Made by a program: the position numbers and the translations under genes. From NCBI GenBank assembly GCA_025531455.1, contig JAMYHL010000062.1:183742-247741 (forward strand): a DNA stretch of 64,000 nt. Direction: 5' to 3'. Origin of the DNA: Apiotrichum sp. Y4204 (Eukaryota; Basidiomycota; Tremellomycetes; Trichosporonales; Trichosporonaceae). Numbering within the stretch: position 1 is the first letter of the stretch; each line of letters begins with the position of its first letter. The notes beneath the pieces were generated by a model. That model did not search any database. It worked only from the letters and a program-made list of their open reading frames with translations, and was not told where the DNA came from. Positions 54,705-64,000 of this stretch are shown in pieces.

Positions 54705-57700
54705 GCGGAGTTGGGTTGCTCCGTGTTCAGCTGGCCGAGTAGGTTATGAAAAGGACTGAGTTGAGGCGTATCTCCTGCTGCAGCATCCGGACATTGGGCC
54801 AGAAGTCACAGGCGCCAATGCCACTTGAGCAGCGGAGAGAATCACAAGGCAAGCGACCCATTGGGATCTGGGCCTTGGAGTAAGACACCATTATGCTGAA
54901 TACAATGGTACAATGGAGTGCAGCTCGGAGTGTGCATTGCGCGTGACTTCACTTCAAGTGGTGGCGCTCGGATCTGGGATCTCGGAAGTAGAATCACAAG
55001 ATCTGTCAGTACAACCACCACGACTGACACACGGCTGTATGCGTCAATTGCCCACTGCACACCGTTGCCTCACCTTCATGCCCAGCGGTGATCTCCACCC
55101 CCCTGCTGTGGGGGTGGCGCCGCCACGGCGCGCAATTTACCAGACGGATGGTTGCTGCCCAATTCCTCATGTGCGGGGTGGACGTCTGGCGGAGCTTAAG
55201 GACATAGCTTGCGAGCTTCTGAGGATGTGTTGTGGCGGTTGCAGCATACCAGCAGTTCAGTAAGGCCCTTGCCTCGAGGCCAGGAGTTTACTCGTCCACT
55301 GTCAGAGAAGTCCACAGCTCCGAGAGTACAGTTTCTGGTCGAAGTATGTGCCCAGTCACAGTCCCATTCCACAGACGGCGGACACCTTGCCGTGCGTCAA
55401 TTCAAACATGCCCATACCTGATGCACCCAGACACGCACACGAAGCCACGAGGTACGAAGTGTGATGCATACCACATGGCGGTGTGATCGATGTAATATAT
55501 ATCGATATGAAGCATGGTGCACGGTATGCAGCATGACGAAATCCGAATCCGAATCGTTGATATCGTCATGCACTGCCATAATGAGCTCAGAAGAGTACCC
55601 CACATGGCAGGCCCCACTCTATGCACAATACTTCTGCGCCTCTGGTGGTGACTGACCGCGAGTCACCGGTACTCACCACCCATCGCCGCCCAGGGGACGG
55701 GAGCCTGGACGCGTGGGCGGACCCAAAGCGATATCCACGAGGCCACGAGGGTAAATTCTCCTGGGCTCCTGCGCTCCTGGCGTCCCCGCCGGGGGTGTCC
55801 TATTGTTCTCGTTCCCGGTGCCTTAGACTTTCCGAAAGAGTGCAGGTATGAACCGCGCGCCCAGATGAGCTCGTGAGCTTATGAGAAGCATCAGAAGATC
55901 CTGCAGCACATGCGTACATGGTACTCTATACTCTGGCATGTATAGAACCACATCCGGTATTCACATGCCCACATGCTCACAAGTCGGCATCCAAAACAGT
56001 TACAGCCATGCTCCACAGTATCCAAAACACGCTCCACCCGATGACACGCAGTATAGGCTCAGCTAGTGTAGCTCCTGTAGCTCAGCTTCCGCGAGGCCAG
56101 ACTCGAGAACTCGTGCCTTATGAGTCACCGGTGCCGGCGTCTGCGGAGCTGGATGACTTTGGATTTCGATGGGACCCAGGATGAGGGAATTAATTTTGCG
56201 GTATTTTGCCCCTTTGTTCGCCTTTTCGAGATTAGATGGGGGGCTTCAAGTGATTAGGTGCATCTATTGTTCGATCAGCTGAGCAGCTAGCGTTGGGGGA
56301 GGTGTTGCTTGGTCGCCGATCACTGGCCTTGAATGCCGATGCGGGGAGTGCCGGTACTGCATGCATGCAGGCATTGATGCATTGCTGGTGCATGTACAGT
56401 ATCGTCTGCACTGCATCCGACGCTTGGAAGATTAGCGATCAGCGATGACTGCATGATCTACATGATCTGCACGATTCCCGATCTGCGAGCTTGCAAGCTA
56501 CTACCCCGATGCCCGCAGGCGACGAAAGCATCAGAATCTCGAATAATGGTAACACACACAGACACCGCAGCCGTCGATCCCCAGGGTGCCGAGATGCCGA
56601 TCAGCTCGCTAGACCGCCAGAGATCGCTAGGTTGCCAGATTGGTAGTAGGTGGAAGGGGAGAGGCCAGAGGGCCAGAGGCGCGGGGATTGTGGGATTTGA
56701 TCCCCCAAGCCGCGGGAAAAGCTCGGAATTCAGAGCGGGAAGAGGCGAGAAGGCCGAGGGTTGTCACTCTCATTGTGTGCCCCTGGTGCCCTTGGTGCCC
56801 CCGCCGCGCTCAGGGTAAAATAAACAATAGGACGCTATGTAGTCACCTCCTCTGATCCTCATCGCCAGGGAAGAGAGAGATAATACAAATAAACTCTGCT
56901 CCGCGTGATGGGGGTGGGGGTTAGTTACTACAAATTCGGTGAGCCACATCCGTCCTTTTGGCGGTCGAAAATACAAATTACATCGTCTCCCCTGCTTCCG
57001 GATGCTGTCATCGCCGGGATATTGGCGTGTTCGTCATCCCAGATCATCCTGCGGGCCTGAGGCACATGGACAATGAGAGGTATTCACCAGATCACCAGGC
57101 CACCAGGTACAGACACTTGGAGCGTGGAGGCACATACACAGTTGCGTATGTAGAACACGGTACGCGATGCTTGGAGCTTGGAGCGAGCCGCTGGTCAAGC
57201 TGCAAGTTGCACGCTGGCTGCGAGCTGGCTGGTTAGGGTGGCGACAGCATGTCCCTCACCTAGACCCCGAGTGCGATTCCCGACCGTCGGCGTCGTCTCC
57301 GACGTATCCGAATTGCCCATCGCCAGTACTAGTGATGACAGGCTCGATCGGAACCAGAGGCCGGCCAGTGGGCTGAGCACGGCAGAGGACCCACCTGAGG
57401 ACCCACCGGCCCGACCCCGAACCCCCGATCGCTGCGGTGTAAGCTCTCGCTCTGGCGACTCACCTGGTTTCTGGGTGTTACGGCATGCGCGTGGCGTGTC
57501 GCGGTACCTGCGTTTGTAACCCGTATCCTCCGCGAGAAGAACAATAGATTCGAATGATTTGTAGTCTGCGGACAATCGGGTGCGGTAACTAACCCTTCAC
57601 GGCAGGCAGGGCCGCGGGGCCGGCAGGGCCCGGCAGGGTTCTTTACGTGTGTCGTGCTCTCACTTTGGCCTCTGGGCTGGACGGGCTCATGCTCGTAGCT

Positions 57701-58104
57701 GCTCGCGCCATATGCGCGAGCCCGTCTCATGTGGTAATCTTAATCGGTATAGCTTGCGATAGCGTTCCCGGACCCACTCCATCGCTTGGCGCAGTGAGTC
57801 ACGCTTGACGCTCATCAGCACCCTAGTTTGTGTAGCTTGAAGCTGTGCGTATGGCCCATGCATTGTTCTACAACGTGACTACCCGCGCTGCGTGCAGCGC
57901 GTATGCTCTCCATATTATTGAGATCATAAGGGGGAGGAGGTAGGAGGTCGAGGCAAGAGTCGCAGTCGACTACCAGGAGCGCCAGCGCCAGGCTATAATG
58001 ACATATCGTCGCGTCGTGTCTCGTCGTCTTGGTGGAGATGTATCTACAATCTGATCTACAAACTAGTAATTTCTCGTGCGGCCAGCGCGGGCGGGTTGGG
58101 GGCA
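54705..58104. other. 3.4-kb gene-free region
   Basis: No ORF with a domain, splice-consistent exons or start context is seen on either strand, and no tRNA or rRNA gene is recognised. Short repeats such as TGTAGCTC (56068-56088) and a GCATGCATGCAGGCATTGATGCATTGC run near 56358-56386 are present. Confidence 0.4.
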
Positions 58105-59107
58105 CTACAGACGGACGTCAAAGGTCTGGACGGGCGAGTGCCATGAGCGCGAGGTGCCGCCGCTGCTGGACGCAGACATTGGGCGGTGGTCAGACGGCGA
58201 GATGGAACGGTGGGTGTCGTGCGACGGAGGTGGGGGGTGCGAGTGGGTGCCGTGTGACGCGTTCTGGGTGTAGGAGGCCGCGCGCGGCTTGTGGTCGTAG
58301 GACGATTCGCCCTGCGGCACAACACGGGGTTTGGTCTCGTACTGGTGGTAGGCCGGCTGCTGGTGGTCGAGCGACTGTACGTGGTTCCAGCCCCAAGACT
58401 CGGACGACATGGGGGTGGAAGACGACTGAGTCGAGGTACGGGGAAGGCAGAGCTGGTCGATGCGCATCGCGCGCGAAGGAGAGTGGGACTCGCGAGTGAC
58501 GGCACTGGTGTGCATCGACGACGAGGGGCAGTCGTCGTCCTGGCGGCGGCGCTTGCGGCTCGAGGATTCGTCCTCTTCCCAGCGCTGGCTGTGTGCCGAG
58601 GGACGGTACGAAGACGCGGCGGACGCGAGGGTTGCAAGAGGGTCGCGTGTGGACGACTGCTGTGAAGAGTGTGACTCGGGCGCGGCAGAGCCACCCCACA
58701 CGCGGCGGAGCGACTCTACATGCTCGCGGTGGCCATTGGCCATGAGAGCATTCTCGAGGTCGCGGACCCAGGCGGCGAGGGACGCCTCGCGCTGCTCAAT
58801 GACTGCGAGGCGGTCCTCAAGGTCGTGGGTGTTGGCGCGCATCGACTGGACAGTGCGCTCCAGGTCGGCCATCTGTGTGGCGCGGCGTTCTACGAGTTAG
58901 TATGAGATGGACAACAATCTCCAGACACTCACGACGCAGGTTGCGCTGCTTGATGCGGTTCTTCTCGCGGCGAATCTCGAGGGCGGAGCGGGCGGCGGGG
59001 TCGCTGTCATCGTCCGAGCAAGACGGGTGGCTCTGCTGGCGGGACATGACGCGGCCGGGGGGCGAGAGGGAGGGGGAGGGGAGGTGGTGAGTGTCGCGGC
59101 CGGGCAT
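58105..59107 (-). CDS. bZIP transcription factor (319 aa)
   Basis: Exons 59107-58933 and 58889-58105; a 43-nt intron with GTGAGT donor and phase-1 join. Splicing builds the basic region EKNRIKQRNLRQRRATQMAD, which has the N-x7-R bZIP spacing (NRIKQRNLR), followed by a leucine-zipper-like coiled coil (LERTVQSMRANTHDLEDRL). The C-terminal 200 residues are Ser/His/Pro-rich and disordered, with a basic SSRKRRRQDDD stretch that could be a second NLS. It is a nuclear DNA-binding regulator; no target inferred. The ATG at 59107 (MPGRDTHH) is preferred because the long open frame upstream is simple CT-rich leader. A second ATG at 59047 (MSRQQSHP) is possible. Confidence 0.85.
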
Positions 59108-62100
59108 TGGGGGTGGGATAGATGCGAGGGGCGAGTCGGTGAGAAGCGTTGCCGGTAGTGGTGAGCGGCGGGTGGTGTGGGTGCCGGGGTAGTAACTCAA
59201 TGACCGACAGCCGAGGTTGGACAACAGCTTGCGAGTGCTGCTGGAAGTGGTGGTTGTTCGAGCTTGGATGAGAAGTGAGGATAGGAGGGGGAGTAGCTGA
59301 TGTGATGTAAGAACGTTGGCAAGTCTTTTATGGGAGGGCGAGGATGAGTGAGTGGGTGAGGGTGAGTGGGAGAGGGTACGGAGAGGAGCAAGAGGGAACC
59401 GAGAGTGGGGGAGACGCGGTGTGTGAGTGGGTGTGGGAGTGGGAGGTGGGTGTGGATGAGATCGAGGTGGTAGTGGTGAGTAGACAGGGACAATGCTCGG
59501 CCCTTGGTAGGTTGCAGGATGGTGTTTCTGTTGTCTTTGTGTGTGATGGGGGGGTGGCATATGGCAATGTCTCTCTTCTCATGTCGCGAGGTTCATTGTG
59601 TGTCTCTGGACTGCAGCTGATAGTGGCCAGTGTCCCAGTGGCCCATAGTAATCGTTTGTTGTCCCTGGTTTCTCTTTTGTTCACGGCAGCGCACAGAGTA
59701 CCCACAGAGCTCAGCGAGTACCCATTCTCTGCTGGGAATACAACCAAGGATCTCGCCGTGTCTCTATTGTTCCCTCCCTCTCGTCTTGCTCCCTCGCACG
59801 CTCGGGCAGTGGCGGCGGCGGCGGCGGCGGTGATTGTTTGCGTGCGTTGCGCCGGTTGCCGCTTTCGTGCAGGTTCCACAAGACTGGCCTGACTGACTGT
59901 GGTGTGCTCCAGGACCTGCAGGAACACCTGGAAAGGCATTGTTGGGACGGAGGCCCGAGAGCAGAGAGGGAACAGCAGCAGCAGCAGCAGGGCCCAAGGC
60001 CAAGAGAAGGAGGATGCTCTCTCTCTGTGGAAGGTGCAGGTGAATGATGTGAGCAGTATCCGGAGTATGGGCTTGGGAAAACAAGATTTGTAGAAATCGG
60101 GAGGGTGTGGAAAACAACGAAGGGAGGGAGGAAGAGGAAGAGAGAGAGAGGGAGGTTGTGGAACGTAGTCACCTCGTTCGTCACCACCCGCCGAGGGCTT
60201 CGCGATTCATTTTTCTACACATTTTGATGCTCGAGATTTGTAGAAATGGCCCAAAAATACAAATCAAAACGGAGGCTAAAAGTCACCCAGGCGGGGCGGC
60301 GGCTTAGCGGCGTTCTGGGAATTTGTAGAAATCGAGTACGCTGGGCAGATTGTCCAGTCCCTTTCCTGCTCCCAGGCACGACATGCCTCGGGGCAAGGGA
60401 AGGGGGGCTTTCCAGACAACCCAGATACTATCAGGGTCCAGAAGACGCAGGTGAGTGACCGCCCAACATCGCCCCCCCGCCCCCAGCTGCTTCTGCCGCT
60501 TCCTCTGCTTCTTCCCTCTGGATCCCCCGCTCTCATAAGTCTGTTCTTTTACTCCGAACGCAATAAAGCCCCCGAGCGCGCGTGGCGGTCCTATTGTTTC
60601 GAATGTACGCCATGGATCTCCTCTGCATGCTCACCATGTGCCGGGCCTGCCGGGGGCGCCGGGGCATGCCGACTGGGCAGGTGGCCAGCTGGCCAGCTGG
60701 CTGAAGCTACAGCTATGCATTACACCAGCTGTGCATTGAGCAGATGCCAGTAGGTTGTAGCCCCGGTTTGACCGTCAGCAGCTGGACAGGGGGAAAACAT
60801 GCAAGGGCGGCGCAGAGCGGCCAGAGCGGCTAGCGTGGCCCGTGACCCGTGGGCAAGCCAGCCCGTCCGACATGATCAGACATGTCATTGTCTAATGCGC
60901 TCCATTGATTCCATTGTCATTTCGGCCTATCTGGTGATCATTATTATTACGATTATTCATTGTGTTTCTCTTCCCTTTGGGTGTCTGACAAGAACACAGC
61001 TCGAGACCTCGAGACCTCGAGACCTGGGCCCAGTGCGGTGGACCTAGCCGTCTTGCGTCTCGGATGCTCTTTTGACATCACCGTCCGTCCCTTGCTCCCT
61101 GGCCGGTGGCCGGGTGGCTGCATCGTTGCGCGGCGAAGAGCAGCTAGACCGGATGGACGAATGGTCGAATGTCGAATGTCGAATCTCGCCGCAAGCCGCG
61201 CTCTCACCTTCTCTTACTTGCTGAATTCTTACACATCCTAGTCACCTCGCCGGCCGTTTTTCCCTTTGCTTCCCCTGCCGCCCCTCTGTCCTCCCTGCAC
61301 GCCGCGATCCGCGATCCACGCTCTTCCACTCGCTGGCGCGCGCTCGTCGCCTCCAGAAGCCTCTATTGGACCATCTATTCCTCCACTCGCAAACATCAGG
61401 ATCCCTCTCCCGATCCATGATCCACGATCCACAGCCCACAGGCCACAGGTCCATAATCCACGATCCACGATCCATGATCGCATCATCGTGTGCTCATCGT
61501 AAGGACCTACAGCCGCACTCGCCACCCGCCGCCACTGCCCCTGTAATCTGATCGCTTGTCTCTCCTCTGCGCTGGACATTTCATCCATGGCTTGATTCAC
61601 CGCGCTCATGCGATACAGAAATGTGCCGCAGCGCCCAGTGACAACTGAATCGAATCACAGAACCACAGAACCAAAAATCCGCCCGTCGCAGCGTCTGCGG
61701 TGGGCCCCGGTATGCCCGATTGTGCCCCGCCTCAACCAGCAAAGATGGCGCCACGCCGCCGCGAACCATCCAGGTGCTTCCAGGCGCCAGTGCCAGTGCC
61801 AGGAGTGCTGCTCGTGGCAGCGCCGCGGCGCAGCGCTCAGACGCAGGTGACCGCGCAGCAAGGAAGCCGCGAAGCCGAAACCCACCGCGATCAGACGCCG
61901 CTCGCCGTTCATTTTCCTGGACCATAACGCAATCAACTGTGTCCCATTTCCGCCCAAGCGCCTGATCCTGCCACTCCCATTTGCCATCTGAGAGTGGTCC
62001 TGTAGTATGCTGGCCTTTGCCACCCGCATGACTCGCAAATGTACTCACCTCACAAAGGTCGCATTGCGCTTCTGATCCTTGGCCCCTGGATCCTTGGATT

Positions 62101-63865
62101 CCCCGCCGTCAACAGGCAATGAGGGCCGACCTACAAGTGCGGGGCACCACCGCCCCGGGCCGAATGCCTATCTCGAGTCCGCAGTCCAGGTAAATGTGTG
62201 GCGCTCCGCAAGCCGCAAGACAGCTCACTGTCCCGAATGGCCCGTATGGCCGCATTGCATTCCTCCTACGCGCTATCGTGGATCTCCGCCTCGATACTGA
62301 CGAATTACCCAATTACCCGACCCCGTGCTCAGAACGGTGTACCCACACTGCCGACACTAGGCCCATTATGTCCTGTCAACAGGGAATGGGCACTAATACT
62401 TGGTTGGCTGACTGGGCGGACCGTGCGCAGGGTGCAGCCGATTGAGGGTGGGAGTTTCGACCCCCGAAGCGATGAAGCCAGAAGTTGACGTGTTCAGTGC
62501 TGAGTGGTGAAGATGAAACGGTGGGACGGGCGCGGACGGGCGCGGACGGTCGTGCGCGAGGTGTGGCATGTCTGGGCAGATTGAGCAACTACGCTTGCAT
62601 ACATTGCCACGGCTACACAGTACCCTGCAGCGACGCACCCACCAACAGTGGATGGGGGGTACTGTGCATGCGCATGGGTCTGGTTCGCTGTGCACAAGCG
62701 CGTTCGGACGCATTTGGGGGACAGACCAGACGACCGAGCGCGAAGCAGGGCAATAGACAATAAGGTGATGCGAGGGTTATCTTTCATTGCGCGTGGCGAC
62801 ACCCGACACGCGTGCACGAGGTGCTTCGTGCGCCCGTGCTTCTCTGGTAGCTCACGCTTCATCTTCTTTCATGACCGCCCTCGCGCTCACCGTCGAGCTC
62901 GTCGCTGATGATGCTGTCACCAGACTCGGTCACAACCCACAGTCGACCGGGATCGTCACGCGATCTGGGTTCCTCGATCGATTGCATGCTACATAGCTAG
63001 CCAGAGCCAGAATCCGGAGTCCCAGCCAGGCCGAGGTCCAGATTCAGACCTAGAATCAGAATCAGAATCAGAGTCAGAGCCAGAAGCATGTCCCCGCGCG
63101 GGAATTTTTTCCAAACCACAAAGAAGTAGCGAAGCTCAGGCAGAGACCATCACATCCCAACCGCGGGCCGGCGACGAGGCCACTCGGCACTCAGATCGCA
63201 CGGCGCCCCGGACCCGGACTCGCGGCGGCGGCGACAGCGGACACGAGCGCGGTACGAGCTCCCCCCTGTTGAATCCGCCCGATACTCGAGTTGTTCACCA
63301 GCATTCCGCACGAAATAGCTCCCGAGTTCCAGCTTGCGTTTCTCCAAAACGACAAGCGGAAGTTGAGTTTGGGACTGAACTGGGAGCGGCAATGGGACGA
63401 CTGGCGGGCAGTAGTCGGTATGTGGCAGACTTCCCAGGTTTCAAACGGCGCACAATTCCGCCATTCTCGAATGTCGCGGGTCCACATTCCGCGGCGGCAG
63501 CGGCGAGGGGAATGCGGCTAGTGCAGGCGCCAGCGTCAGCGTGCGGCGCGTGCGGCGTAGGAATCTCGAGAGGGTTGGGCTGTGGAATCGGGGAATGAAA
63601 CGCTAGCGGGGGTGGGTGCCGCTCGGCGATGAGCACGTTTGTGGCTGTTTTGACTCGATGGGATTGATGAGACCCCTCGAGAGCAGCGCAGCTATTGTGC
63701 TACAGTGGCGGGAGAGTATAGGAGCTGCGGAATGTGATTGAGAAAACGGCAGCTATACCGGATGATTCCGCGATCTACAATACTAGAGTAATGTGCACAG
63801 CTGCGATCTGGGTACTGTACAATTGCAATTGGCGTCAACGACTCACCCGCCCTGACGGCGGGCGG

Positions 63866-63866
<1 letters not shown>
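59108..63866. other. 4.8-kb gene-free region rich in simple sequence
   Basis: The first 1 kb is the long CT-rich (minus strand) leader of the bZIP gene. The rest has no supportable gene. Low-complexity tracts include GGC repeats (59813-59830), CAG repeats (59973-59990), GAGACCTC repeats (61001-61025), ATCCACG/ATCCACA repeats (61410-61480) and TCAGAA repeats (63050-63080). Confidence 0.45.

Positions 63867-63941
<75 letters not shown>
63867..63941. repeat. Poly-G tract (G40-C-G34)
   Basis: Seventy-five nucleotides are all G except one C at 63907. It is extreme for a fungal genome and may be a true quadruplex-forming tract or an assembly/sequencing artefact. No gene crosses it. Confidence 0.95.
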
Positions 63942-63942
<1 letters not shown>

Positions 63943-64000
63943 GCCCGCCAGAGGCCAGTAGCATACGGCAGGAGTTGGCGCTCAGTGCGCTGCCGGGAAC

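Noticed and set aside
56690..56725. tRNA-like 3' arm (GGGATTTGATCCCCC)
   Set aside because: No matching acceptor stem, D arm or anticodon arm could be folded around it.
58817..59560. Extended bZIP N-terminus of about 150 residues upstream of 59107
   Set aside because: The frame is open only because the leader is CT-rich. The composition is low-complexity Pro/Ser/Thr/His and an ATG close to the conserved part fits better.

Overview
The window reads as nuclear DNA of a filamentous or yeast-like basidiomycete. Tremellomycetes, perhaps Trichosporonales, is my best guess, but this rests only on gene style. The supporting traits are GC-rich genes on both strands broken by many very short GT-AG introns (about 32-60 nt, with CTRAY-like branch sites close to the acceptor), pyrimidine-rich leaders, and fungal gene families: Zn2Cys6 and bZIP regulators, a GPR1/FUN34/YaaH transporter, a fungal arylsulfatase, LURP-one proteins and a DUF4048-like protein. 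I read the exon models by eye. In every multi-exon model given as a CDS the reading phases close exactly across all introns.

Layout. 1-2.7 kb: an open Ty1/copia Gag-Pol on the minus strand, running off the left edge, with its LTR promoter region to the right. 3.6-20.1 kb: a mix of small or poorly known genes. These are a cysteine-rich secreted peptide, two uncharacterised proteins, a LURP-one protein (10.2-11.0 kb), a conserved fungal protein (11.5-12.7 kb), an acetate-transporter-like membrane protein, a disordered protein and a large secreted lysine-rich prepro-protein. 20.6-23.5 kb: a tandem pair of kinase-like genes lacking key catalytic residues, the second one broken. 23.7-29.5 kb: a peroxisomal (SKL-ending) long-chain acyl-CoA synthetase and a secreted sulfatase. 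30.5-31.3 kb: a second LURP-one gene.

31.7-41.6 kb is the most unusual region. It is a tandem array of divergently transcribed gene pairs. Each pair has a minus-strand 'type 1' and a plus-strand 'type 2' single-pass membrane protein with a signal peptide, a short beta-rich ectodomain, a Ser/Thr-rich stalk, one transmembrane helix and a cytoplasmic tail with a conserved C-terminal motif. The left and right pairs are intact. The middle pair has collapsed through loss of both ectodomains and the shared promoter, and a possible further remnant lies at the left end. The two types share an ectodomain motif and an intron position and phase, so I infer that the pair began as an inverted duplication.

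42.9-53.6 kb holds regulatory and housekeeping genes: a Zn2Cys6 transcription factor, a CDK11/PITSLRE-type kinase, a DUF4048-like protein and an HRD3/SEL1L-like ER-degradation factor. 54.4 kb: a second small secreted cysteine-rich peptide sharing a CCP...C...C...C core with the one at 3.6 kb. 58.1-59.1 kb: a bZIP factor. The rest, 54.7-58.1 kb and 59.1-64.0 kb, has no gene I can support. It contains low-complexity tracts and a 75-nt guanine run near the right end.
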